A stretch of DNA of 64,000 bases from Qipengyuania proteolytica (lineage in GTDB: Bacteria; Pseudomonadota; Alphaproteobacteria; Sphingomonadales; Sphingomonadaceae): assembly GCF_019711565.1 (NCBI RefSeq), contig NZ_JAIGNN010000001.1, positions 310,001 through 374,000 on the forward strand, in the 5' to 3' direction. Below, piece by piece: positions 56,940 to 64,000 of the stretch (the first letter of the stretch is position 1; each line of letters opens with the position of its first letter). The position numbers were made by a program, and so were the translations under genes. The notes under the pieces are model-generated. The model was not told the DNA's origin. It was given only the letters and a program-made list of their open reading frames with translations, and did not search any database.

Positions 56940-57362
56940 TCAGCCGCTGCGATGATAGGGGTGCCCGGAAAGGATGGTGGTCGCGCGGTACAATTGCTCG
57001 GCCAGCATGGCCCGCGCAAGCAGGTGCGGCCAGGTCGCCGATCCGAAGGCGAGCAGAAGATCCGCTTCGCGCCGATCCTCGTCCGAATGCCCGTCGGCCG
57101 CGCCGAGGACGAACCGGCATTCGCGCGTGCCGTTGTCGCGCCATCGCCCGAGGATGGCGGCAAACTCCTCGGACGAAAGGTCCTTGCCCCGCTCGTCGAG
57201 CAAGACCGTTTTGTGCGGGTTTTGCGGATCGGGGATGCGCCCGCCGCTTTCGGGCAGCTCGGTGAACTTCACCGGCCACGTCAGCCGCTTCTCATAGCGC
57301 GCGACCAGCTCCGCCTCGGGCGAGCGGGCGATCTTGCCGCGAGCGATGACGTGGAGAAGGAT
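56940..57362 (-). CDS. rlmH: 23S rRNA pseudouridine1915 N3-methyltransferase
   Basis: The 140-residue SPOUT-type protein contains VLLDERGKDLSSEEFA, VLGAADGHSDEDRR and the typical ending LYRATTILSGHPYHR. It methylates pseudouridine 1915 of 23S rRNA using AdoMet. The conserved beginning (xLLHVIARGKIARSPEAEL) coincides with an ATC codon at 57362, and no ATG, GTG or TTG is at that point. GAGGGG (57371-57376) is eight bases before it. In-frame TTG or GTG codons exist only 28 to 32 codons upstream. The true start is thus uncertain. It follows rsfS after 165 bases. Confidence 0.85.
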   Translation of the reverse strand: MLLHVIARGKIARSPEAELVARYEKRLTWPVKFTELPESGGRIPDPQNPHKTVLLDERGKDLSSEEFAAILGRWRDNGTRECRFVLGAADGHSDEDRREADLLLAFGSATWPHLLARAMLAEQLYRATTILSGHPYHRSG

Positions 57363-57498
57363 CGGAAAAGCCCCTCGAATGGCAAGGCACCGGTCCGGTT
57401 GAGGGCCGGCAAGGGCGGAAGCGAAGTCGAGGACGCCGCTGGCCAAGCACACCCGCAAGTGCTCGACCGAGCAACGCGAGGGAGAAATCGCAGAGGAG

Positions 57499-57518
57499 GC
57501 TCGCGCGGATGCGCGAGC
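57499..57518 (-). other. Hairpin downstream of rsfS
   Basis: GCTCGCGC and GCGCGAGC form a perfect 8-base-pair hairpin with a 4-base loop, ten bases after the rsfS stop. There is no T-run, so it may be a weak terminator or an mRNA-stabilising structure before rlmH. Confidence 0.4.
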
Positions 57519-57527
57519 GGACAGCGA

Positions 57528-57947
57528 TTACGCCGTGCCGGCCACCGGCGGTGCGTCGCCGAAAGCCCACATGCGCTCCAGATTGTAGAAGCTGCGGACT
57601 TCCGGACGGAAGAGATGCACCACGACGTCGCCCGCATCGAGCAGGACCCAGTCGGCCGCCGGAAGCCCTTCGAGCTTCACCGGGCCGTAGCCTTCCTGCT
57701 TGATCTTCTCGGCGAGCTTCTGCGCGATCGCGGCCACCTGCCGGGTCGAGCGACCCGAGGCGATGATCATGTGATCGGCGATCGAGCTCTTGCCTTCGAG
57801 CGGAATGGCGACGACGTCCTGCGCCTGGTCGTCATCGAGCTGCTTGAGCACCAGCGCCAGCAGCGGATCGGAATCAGCCTTGGCCAAGGATATCACCTGG
57901 GCAGTCGGCTTGCCCGGCTGGGCCGGATCGGTATGCGCCTGGGTCAT
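57528..57947 (-). CDS. rsfS: Ribosome silencing factor
   Basis: The 139-residue protein has the RsfS/DUF143 core: DDDQAQDVVAIPLEGKSSIADHMIIASGRSTRQV, cited for its SSIADHMIIASG element. The motif LPAADWVLLDAGDVVVHLF and the end FYNLERMWAF complete it. It binds ribosomal protein L14 and keeps the subunits apart when nutrients run low. The adjacency to nadD and rlmH is common. Confidence 0.96.
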   Translation of the reverse strand: MTQAHTDPAQPGKPTAQVISLAKADSDPLLALVLKQLDDDQAQDVVAIPLEGKSSIADHMIIASGRSTRQVAAIAQKLAEKIKQEGYGPVKLEGLPAADWVLLDAGDVVVHLFRPEVRSFYNLERMWAFGDAPPVAGTA

Positions 57948-58019
57948 AGGCGGATGCGGTACTCCTGGATCGTGGGGAAGTGGTTCGCGTGCCCGGAGCC
58001 ATCATAAAAACACTACGCA

Positions 58020-58676
58020 TCATGGCGCGGTGGTTTCCCCCTGCGCCATCACGAGCCGGTGCGTCAGCTGGTCCCTCGGAGGCGGCCCGGCGAAGCGTGC
58101 GGCCCAATCGGGATCGGCGCGGCGGATGGCCGTGGCCGATCGTGGATCGGGATCGAAACGCAAAGTCACCAGTGCCGGTGCACTCCATTCACCCCCGTTT
58201 GCAAAGCTGGCGAGCGGCACGCGAAAGCGCCCGAGCCAGGCCATCGCGGGGCTTGCGACGACGGCGTCATCATAGCCGGGCCGCGCAATGACTGCAATCG
58301 GCATCGTCCGCGCTATCGTCCGCCAGTCGCGCCATAGGTGAAACTGGGCGAGATTGTCGGACCCCATCAACCAGACGAACTCCTTCTTCGGATAGCGGCG
58401 CGCAAGCGCCGCGAGCGTATCGACGGTGAAGCGCGTACCCAGCTCGCGTTCGATCGCGGTGACGCGGATCGGTGCGCGGCGGGCCAGACGGATCGCCGAG
58501 CGCATCCTTGCCGGAAGCGGCGCCATCCCCGCCTTGGGCTTGAGGGGATTGCCCGGCGACACGAGCCACCACACCTCATCGAGACCAAGTGCGCGCAGGG
58601 CGAACAGCGAAATGCGGCGATGCCCGCCGTGGGCGGGGTTGAAGCTGCCGCCAAGCAGGCCGATTCGCGCACTCAT
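58020..58676 (-). CDS. nadD: Nicotinate-nucleotide adenylyltransferase
   Basis: The 218-residue protein has the nucleotidyltransferase motif GLLGGSFNPAHGGHRRI (residues 6-22) and FTVDTLAAL, with MGSDNLAQFHLWRDW as in NadD. It converts nicotinate mononucleotide to deamido-NAD. It is the first gene of the nadD-rsfS-rlmH-envC-ctpA-dsbB-coq7 run, which has wide spacing in places. It diverges from the M23 peptidase gene with about 260 bases between. Confidence 0.95.
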   Translation of the reverse strand: MSARIGLLGGSFNPAHGGHRRISLFALRALGLDEVWWLVSPGNPLKPKAGMAPLPARMRSAIRLARRAPIRVTAIERELGTRFTVDTLAALARRYPKKEFVWLMGSDNLAQFHLWRDWRTIARTMPIAVIARPGYDDAVVASPAMAWLGRFRVPLASFANGGEWSAPALVTLRFDPDPRSATAIRRADPDWAARFAGPPPRDQLTHRLVMAQGETTAP

Positions 58677-58938
58677 CGTGCGAGTGGCGCCTTTTCGCCT
58701 GATTTGTCGATTTTATACAATGCGTTAGGTCGCCCTGCTCCGGCCTATCAAGGAGCCCTGAGTTAACAATAACTTAAACTTTGGATCGAAGATCGGTTCC
58801 GAAATTTCCCCGAGTTGAAACGACTCGTCCCGTCCTTGCTTCGACTCATGGATTCCATGGGAACCGCGATTCGATTTTCGCGGGAACCCCTGTTAGCGAC
58901 CTCGACAAGGGACGTAAGACCATAAGGGACGGGTCGTT

Positions 58939-60096
58939 TTGGGCAATCATATTTCCGGCAGCGGTTGGGGACACCGCGTGCGCAACTGGTTTCCGGATCG
59001 CGAGTTTTTCATGCGCTCCGAAGGCCAGGTTCGCTTCATCACAATATCCTCGAAAATCCAGATGACCGCAGCGGCGATCGCCGTTGCGGTGCTTGTCGTG
59101 TGGGCCGTGTCGATGGCCGTCGCGGGCTGGACGCAATATCGCGCCACCGCCGACCGCCTCTCGCTGCTCGACCGCGAAGCCAAGGTGGCCACGGCCGCCG
59201 AGCGCGTCGATGCCTACCGCCACAATATCGATGCCGTCGCCAGCGATCTCAAGCAGCGCCAGGACTTCATCGAGGCGATGGTCGAGACACTTCCCGACGA
59301 CGTGAAGCAGGTCGAAAATGTCAGCGACTCCTCGAGCGAGGCCTCGGCCACGGTCGACAAGGTCAGCATGTCCATTCCCGAAGCGGCCGAGCTCGCCCGG
59401 ATCGAGGCGCGCCAGCTCGCCTTCGTCGAAAGCCTGACCCGCTATGCCGACTGGCGCGCGCAACGCGCAGCCTCGGCTCTCAAGCAACTCGGCCTCGACC
59501 CGCGCAACATGCTCGCCAATGCCGACCGCAGCGCGATGGGTGGCCCGCTCGAGAAACTCGCCACCTCCGCCGACGGCACGATCGACCCGCGTTTCGAGCG
59601 CCTCGGCCTATCGATCGCGCGCATGTCGGCGCTCGAGAACGGCCTTGCCGGCGTACCGCAGGTGGCTCCCGCCTCGGTCGAGATGGTCACGTCGAGCTAC
59701 GGTTATCGCCGTGACCCGTTCACTGGCGCCGCCGCCATGCACTCGGGCCTCGACTTCCGTGGCCCCAAGGGCGCGCCGATCTATGCCGCAGCCGCTGGCC
59801 GCGTGACCTTCGTCGGGCGCAAGTCGGGCTATGGGAACACCGTCGAGATCACCCACGGCAACGGCCTGATGACGCGCTACGCGCATATGTCGGCCTTCCG
59901 TGCCAAGATCGGCCAGAAGGTCGAGCCGGGGCAGACCATCGGCGCCATCGGCAGCACCGGCCGTTCGACCGGTCCGCACCTCCACTTCGAGGTTCGCATC
60001 AACAATCGCGCGGTCAACCCGCGCACCTTCCTGGAGACCGCCCCCCATGTTCTCGAAGAAATCCGACGAGCTCCCCAGCTCGCCCGTGCAGAATAG
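58939..60096 (+). CDS. M23 family metallopeptidase
   Basis: The 385-residue protein starts at a TTG with AAGGGACGGG before it. It has a short cytoplasmic N-terminus, a membrane anchor (residues 44-66), a coiled-coil region (about 70-180) and a C-terminal M23 domain. The zinc ligands are present: MHSGLDF and HLHFEV. This makes it an active peptidoglycan endopeptidase, unlike the EnvC-like protein encoded nearby. The 3' end overlaps the bactofilin gene by 50 bases. M23-bactofilin pairs help set local cell-wall shape in other bacteria. Confidence 0.9.
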   Translation: MGNHISGSGWGHRVRNWFPDREFFMRSEGQVRFITISSKIQMTAAAIAVAVLVVWAVSMAVAGWTQYRATADRLSLLDREAKVATAAERVDAYRHNIDAVASDLKQRQDFIEAMVETLPDDVKQVENVSDSSSEASATVDKVSMSIPEAAELARIEARQLAFVESLTRYADWRAQRAASALKQLGLDPRNMLANADRSAMGGPLEKLATSADGTIDPRFERLGLSIARMSALENGLAGVPQVAPASVEMVTSSYGYRRDPFTGAAAMHSGLDFRGPKGAPIYAAAAGRVTFVGRKSGYGNTVEITHGNGLMTRYAHMSAFRAKIGQKVEPGQTIGAIGSTGRSTGPHLHFEVRINNRAVNPRTFLETAPHVLEEIRRAPQLARAE

Positions 60097-60499
60097 CGGA
60101 GGGCGCACCATGGCTACCCGGAGCAATTCGACCTTCTCCGTCCTCGGATCGGACCTCGCGATCAAGGGCGACATCAAAGCCTCGGCCGACCTGCATATCG
60201 ACGGTTCGGTCGAAGGCGACATCGCCTGTTCGAGCCTCGTGCAGGGCGAAACCAGCACGGTGACCGGCGCGATCAAGGCCGAGAGCGCCCGCCTTGCGGG
60301 AACGGTGAACGGGTCGATCACCGCACGCGAGCTGGTGATCCTCAAGTCCGCCAAGATCAACGGCGACGTGTTTTACGATGCGCTGACCATCGAACAGGGT
60401 GCGCAGGTCGAAGGCCGCTTCGCCCACCGCGACGCGAAAAAGGCCGCCGCAGCGCAGCCGCAGGCGGGCAAGCCGGAGCTGCAGCAGGTCGCCAGCTGA
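60047..60499 (+). CDS. Bactofilin
   Basis: The 150-residue protein has the polymerising beta-helix core: FSVLGSDLAIKGDIKASADLHIDGSVEGDI (cited for its IDGSVEGDI element), LVQGETSTVTGAI, ESARLAGTVNGSI and TIEQGAQVEGRF. It starts MFSKKSDE and ends with an unstructured Ala- and Gln-rich tail. The ATG at 60047 lies inside the M23 gene, with GGAG ten bases before. An ATG at 60110 would remove the conserved start. Bactofilins form cytoskeletal filaments that place cell-wall enzymes such as the neighbouring M23 protein. Confidence 0.9.
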   Translation: MFSKKSDELPSSPVQNSGGRTMATRSNSTFSVLGSDLAIKGDIKASADLHIDGSVEGDIACSSLVQGETSTVTGAIKAESARLAGTVNGSITARELVILKSAKINGDVFYDALTIEQGAQVEGRFAHRDAKKAAAAQPQAGKPELQQVAS

Positions 60500-60541
60500 G
60501 GCCGTCATAAAGTTTGGAGGGCCAAGTTTTTGGAGGGGATG

Positions 60542-60580
60542 AGGGCCGCCCGCGCAACGACGCAGGCGGCCTTCTCTTTT
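60542..60580 (+). terminator. Terminator of the M23-bactofilin operon
   Basis: GGCCGCC (60544-60550) and GGCGGCC (60565-60571) pair perfectly and are followed by TTCTCTTTT. It lies about 45 bases past the bactofilin stop and just before the stop of the converging ligase gene. Confidence 0.85.
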
Positions 60581-60587
60581 GCCCAGG

Positions 60588-62258
60588 TCAGCCGAAGAGC
60601 TCTGCGCGGAGCGCCTTGCGGTCGAGCTTGCCGATCATGGTTTTGGGCAGTTCCTCGCGCACGATCACGCTTTCGACGCGTTCGTGCTTGCCGATCCGGG
60701 CGTTAAGCCATGCAGCCAGCGCCTCGCCCGTCGCCCCGGATCCGCTGTTGAGCGTGACATAGGCGCGCGGGCGTTCGCCGAGATAGTCGTCCGGCACGCC
60801 GATCACGAGCGCTTCCTTGATCGCCTCGTTCTCGAGCAGCACATCCTCGACCTGGCTCGGGAAGACCTTGAAGCCGCCGACCGCAATCATGTCCTTGATC
60901 CGATCGACGATCTCGATGAAGCCCTCTTCGTCGACTGTCGCCACATCTCCGGTGCGCAACCAGCGCTTCCCGTCGTGTTCGACGAAGACGTCCTTCGCCG
61001 CCTCGGGCCTGTTCCAGTAGCCCTGCATCACCTGGGGACCGTGGATCGCCAGTTCACCGGGCTCGCCGTCGGGTGCGGCCCGGGTGGGGTCCTCCTTGTC
61101 GAGCAACAGGATTTCCGTACCGGCAACCACCTGCCCGATCGTGCCGGGCTTGCGCTTCCCGCGATAGGGGTTGGCGGAGACGACGCCCGAACTCTCCGTC
61201 AGGCCGTACCCCTCGACGACCCGGATACCTGTGGCCGACTCGAATTTTTCGCGCAAGGGGGCGGCAAGCGGGGCGCCACCGGAGATACAGACCTTGATGG
61301 TCGAGACGTCGGTCGTCGCAAGGTCGGGATGGTCGAGGAGCGCCTGAAACATGGTCGGCACACCGGGAAAGCCGGTCGTCTTGTAAGTCTCGATCGTCTG
61401 CAGGACCTGCTTCGTCTCGAAGCGCGGCACCATGGCGATCGATGCGCCGGTGACGACGGCATGGTTCAGTAGCGCGGTATTGGCGAAGACATGGAAGAAT
61501 GGAAGCGCGCCCATGAAGCATTCGTTCTCCGGCGAACCGAACGGGCTGAGGCTGGCCGCCTGCTGCGCGTTGATCGACAGATTGGCATGGCTGAGCATGG
61601 CGCCCTTCGGGGTGCCGGTTGTGCCGCCTGTGTACTGGAGCAGCGCAAGATCCCCGGCTGCAACCGCCGGCAGTTCGGGTCCCGGCGCAGCGCCGGCCAG
61701 CAAGCGGGACCAGTCCAGCACCGAATCGCCATACGCCACCCTGGCGATCTTGCGCCGCGCGAAGAGCCGCATGGCGAGCCCCTTGACGGTCGGCAGCATG
61801 GCCGACAGGCGCGCAACCACCAGCGTCTCCAGCGCCGAGGCACCCAGCACCGCTGCGGCGGTGCCATAGAGTTCGGGCACGTCCACGGTCACCAGCAGGC
61901 GCGTGCCGCTGTCGGCGACCTGCGTGCTCAGTTCCTCCACAGTGTAGAGCGGCGAGAAATTCACCACCACTGCGCCAGCCATCATCGCGCCGTAATAGGC
62001 CGCAACATAAGTCGGGACATTGGGCAGGAAGAGGCCCACGCGATCACCCGCCGCGATCCCGTGCGCCCGGATCGCATGGGCAAAGGCCTCGGCCTCGCGA
62101 TAGAGTTCGCCGTAGGAAAAGGTGCGGCCCAGGAAGTGGAGCAGCGGTGCGCCCGGATTGCGCTGCGTGGTGCGCGCAAACATGTCCGGCAGCGCCATCG
62201 CTTCGAACTTCGTATCCCACGGAACGGGATGGTGGCTGGGCAGCTTGCTTACATCCAT
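60588..62258 (-). CDS. Long-chain acyl-CoA ligase (AMP-forming)
   Basis: The 556-residue ANL-superfamily enzyme has the ATP-binding motif YTGGTTGTPKGA and the EGYGLTESSG motif. The later GDVATVDEEGFIEIVDRIKDMI segment and the catalytic lysine near PKTMIGKLDRKAL complete the pattern. It activates fatty acids to acyl-CoA, which fits the dienoyl-CoA reductase and etfBA genes elsewhere in the window. The order of bases at the C-terminal end is intact. It is preceded by a terminator that ends trcR. Confidence 0.93.
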   Translation of the reverse strand: MDVSKLPSHHPVPWDTKFEAMALPDMFARTTQRNPGAPLLHFLGRTFSYGELYREAEAFAHAIRAHGIAAGDRVGLFLPNVPTYVAAYYGAMMAGAVVVNFSPLYTVEELSTQVADSGTRLLVTVDVPELYGTAAAVLGASALETLVVARLSAMLPTVKGLAMRLFARRKIARVAYGDSVLDWSRLLAGAAPGPELPAVAAGDLALLQYTGGTTGTPKGAMLSHANLSINAQQAASLSPFGSPENECFMGALPFFHVFANTALLNHAVVTGASIAMVPRFETKQVLQTIETYKTTGFPGVPTMFQALLDHPDLATTDVSTIKVCISGGAPLAAPLREKFESATGIRVVEGYGLTESSGVVSANPYRGKRKPGTIGQVVAGTEILLLDKEDPTRAAPDGEPGELAIHGPQVMQGYWNRPEAAKDVFVEHDGKRWLRTGDVATVDEEGFIEIVDRIKDMIAVGGFKVFPSQVEDVLLENEAIKEALVIGVPDDYLGERPRAYVTLNSGSGATGEALAAWLNARIGKHERVESVIVREELPKTMIGKLDRKALRAELFG

Positions 62259-62295
62259 GTCAATAGCATGGCGCTAAACCCGCGAAACGCAAGCA

Positions 62296-62344
62296 AAAAG
62301 GGCGGAAAAGGCACTCTGCCGATCCCGCCCTTTTCACCATTGCT
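62296..62344 (-). terminator. Terminator of trcR
   Basis: AAAAGGGCGG (62296-62305) and CCGCCCTTTT (62335-62344) form a 10-base-pair stem with a 29-base loop and a T-run on the minus strand. It lies between the trcR stop and the acyl-CoA ligase start. Confidence 0.8.
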
Positions 62345-62356
62345 TTAGAGTTCAGC

Positions 62357-63094
62357 CTAGAAGCCTTCATCCGAAACCGGCGTGGCTTCGCCTGCTTCTT
62401 CGGCCGCCCGCTTGGCGCGCAGCCATTCTTCGGCTTCGGCTTCTTGTGCGGCCTCGGCAGCAGCCTTCTCGTTCGCGTCGCGTTCGGCGCGCAGTTCCTC
62501 GATCAGCCTGTCGCGATCGCTCACGCCGCTGACTTCTTCGACCGGAGCCGCTTCGCCCTCTTCCTTGGCGACCTTCTTCGCCGCCTTGGCGACAACGGCG
62601 TCGAGCTCGCGCTGCGAGCACAGGCCGAGCGTCACCGGATCCTTGGGCTGGATGTTCTGGATGTTCCAGTGGCTGCGATCGCGGATCGCGCCGATGGTGT
62701 TGCGCGTCGTGCCGATCAGCTTGCCGATCTGCGCGTCCGAAATCTCCGGGTGGTTGCGCAGGATCCAGGCGATGCCGTCGGGCTTGTCCTGGCGCTTGGA
62801 CACCGGCGTGTAACGCGGGCCCTTGGTGCGGCTGACCGCAACCGGCGCGCGCTGCATCTTGAGCGAATATTCGCTGTCGGCCTGGCCGCGCTCGATTTCT
62901 TCCTGCGTCAGCTCGCCTGCGTGGACGGGATCGCGCCCGGTGTACTTGCTGCCGGCAAGATCGTCCGCCATCGCCTGCACTTCGAGGATGTGGAGGCCGC
63001 AGAATTCGGCGATCTGCTCGAAGGAGAGGCCGGTGTTGTCGACGAGCCAGGTGGCGGTCGCATGCGGCATCAGCGGTTTGGGTTGGTCGGCCAT
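62357..63094 (-). CDS. trcR: Cell-cycle transcriptional regulator TrcR (DUF1013)
   Basis: The 245-residue protein has the DUF1013 pattern MPHATATWLVDNTGLSFEQIAEFCGLH, WILRNHPEISDAQIGKLIGTT and IRDRSHWNIQNIQPKDPVTLGLCSQ-type sequence (cited for its NIQNIQPKDPVTLGLC element). A long charged, Ala- and Glu-rich tail follows. Members include the TrcR regulator of Caulobacter and rhizobia. Together with sciP it makes two CtrA-network genes in this window. AGAAGG precedes the ATG. It ends at a strong terminator. Confidence 0.9.
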   Translation of the reverse strand: MADQPKPLMPHATATWLVDNTGLSFEQIAEFCGLHILEVQAMADDLAGSKYTGRDPVHAGELTQEEIERGQADSEYSLKMQRAPVAVSRTKGPRYTPVSKRQDKPDGIAWILRNHPEISDAQIGKLIGTTRNTIGAIRDRSHWNIQNIQPKDPVTLGLCSQRELDAVVAKAAKKVAKEEGEAAPVEEVSGVSDRDRLIEELRAERDANEKAAAEAAQEAEAEEWLRAKRAAEEAGEATPVSDEGF

Positions 63095-63197
63095 GTCTAT
63101 GCCTTCTCTCGGGTCTGAAAATAGAGAGGCCGCCCCTTGCGGGACGGCCGTTACCGTACGGATGTAGGCGAGGGAGGCGGATTCGGCAAGCAAATCC

Positions 63198-64000
63198 CTA
63201 GGCAGGGGGCAGGTCGATATCTCCGAAGGCGGCGAGGCCTGAGAGGAATTGCGCGGTTGCCGCTTCCCAGCTGAAGCTCGCACCATAGGCGGCGCAGGCC
63301 TTGCGGTCGCAGAACAGGGCAGCCGCGATCGCGCGATCGAGTCGCTCGGACAGCGCGCCCACCTCGTCGATGACGATATCCTTGGGGCCCGCCGCCGGAA
63401 AGGCGGCGACGGGCGTCCCGCAGGCAAGCGCCTCGATCATCACGAGGCCGAAGGTGTCGGTGCGGCTCGGGAACACGAACACGTCCGCCCCGGCGTAACA
63501 CCCGGCAAGCTCGCGACCCGCCTTGCGGCCGAGGAAAAGCGCTTCGGGAAATCTGGTCCTGAGCGTTTCCAATTCAGGCCCGTCGCCGACCACGACCTTG
63601 CTACCGGGATAGGACCCGGAAAGAAACGCCCCGATATTCTTCTCGATCGCGACCCTTCCGACATAAAGCTGGATCGGGCGCGCGAGGTCGGCATACTCCG
63701 GTGGTGACGGGGCGTCGGGGGTAAAGCAGGCGAGGTCGACACCGCGGCCCCAGTGATGAAGCCGCTTAAGACCATGGTCGCGTAGTTCGCCGCGAATGCT
63801 CTCGGTCGCCACCAGCACCCGACTTGCCGGTCCATGGAACCAGCCGATGTAGCGCCAGAACCACGCGGCAGGCAGGTGGGTCCGCTTGGCGAGATAGTCG
63901 GGAAATTGCGTGTGATAAGCCGTGGTGAAACGAATGCCGTGTTTCGCGCAATACCGCCGTGCCGTCATGCCGAGCGGACCTTCGGTGGCGATATGGATCG
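63198..64000 (-). CDS. Glycosyltransferase, GT4-like (partial, cut by window end)
   Basis: The visible 266 C-terminal residues include IGWFHGPASRVLVATES, GRGVDLACF, LYVGRVAIEKNIGAFL, GDGPELETLR and SRTDTFGLVMIEALACG. These belong to the donor-binding domain of retaining GT-B glycosyltransferases, and the last is the usual E-x7-E region with Asp in the first position. The N-terminal acceptor domain extends past the window. The sugar and acceptor cannot be told. It resembles family-4 enzymes that modify lipids or polysaccharides. Confidence 0.85.
   Translation of the reverse strand, partial: IHIATEGPLGMTARRYCAKHGIRFTTAYHTQFPDYLAKRTHLPAAWFWRYIGWFHGPASRVLVATESIRGELRDHGLKRLHHWGRGVDLACFTPDAPSPPEYADLARPIQLYVGRVAIEKNIGAFLSGSYPGSKVVVGDGPELETLRTRFPEALFLGRKAGRELAGCYAGADVFVFPSRTDTFGLVMIEALACGTPVAAFPAAGPKDIVIDEVGALSERLDRAIAAALFCDRKACAAYGASFSWEAATAQFLSGLAAFGDIDLPPA

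Overview
The window is a GC-rich, gene-dense stretch of an alphaproteobacterial chromosome, most likely from the Sphingomonadales (Erythrobacteraceae/Sphingomonadaceae type). The basis is the presence of sciP and trcR type cell-cycle regulators, a MnmA-SciP neighbourhood, a bactofilin/M23 pair, Coq7, and a SucC gene without SucD. Species cannot be named from the sequence alone. Almost all genes are housekeeping and many are packed into operons in which the stop codon of one gene overlaps the start codon of the next (ATGA, GTGA, TGATG).

Layout: 1-7.8 kb holds the start of a possible aminopeptidase N gene, an M48 membrane protease and an NAD-dependent epimerase, a DMT transporter with threonine aldolase, two bacterial-PH-domain membrane proteins and a 2,4-dienoyl-CoA reductase. 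7.8-11.7 kb is ileS-lspA-lipoprotein. A REP-like palindrome separates it from a seven-gene leftward run gpmA-purE-purK-folA-dipeptidase-ribF-GDPD (11.8-17.7 kb). At 18.0 kb lies tRNA-Thr(GGT).

From the tRNA 3' end to about 24.78 kb is an accessory island. It contains a relaxase remnant and an operon of three Sec-exported proteins with YD/RHS repeats. The second RHS protein ends in an alpha/beta-hydrolase domain and overlaps a small exported or lipoprotein gene, which looks like a toxin-immunity pair. The island ends with an imperfect copy of the tRNA-Thr 3' end, which also supplies the stop codon of a CNNM/CorC-type hemolysin-family gene.

The rest is core genome: OmpA-like lipoprotein, inositol-phosphatase-like protein, sucC, etfBA behind a palindromic operator, a TonB-C-like protein, DUF445, an RND efflux pump, a stress membrane protein, sciP, mnmA, gmd-fcl (GDP-fucose), a beta-lactamase-fold hydrolase, phzF-CDF-pdxH, a DnaJ-like protein, a BrkB protein, fabI, wecBC (ManNAcA precursor), and a long leftward cell-envelope and ribosome-maturation run nadD-rsfS-rlmH-envC-ctpA-dsbB-coq7. 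It closes with M23 peptidase and bactofilin, an acyl-CoA ligase, trcR and a glycosyltransferase cut by the window edge.

The strongest candidate for something undescribed is the split RHS / hydrolase / lipoprotein system in the tRNA-Thr island. Smaller items of interest are a 50-codon secreted peptide gene, a ribosome-binding site embedded in a terminator arm, an apparently non-standard rlmH start, and a GDPD protein lacking one expected catalytic histidine.
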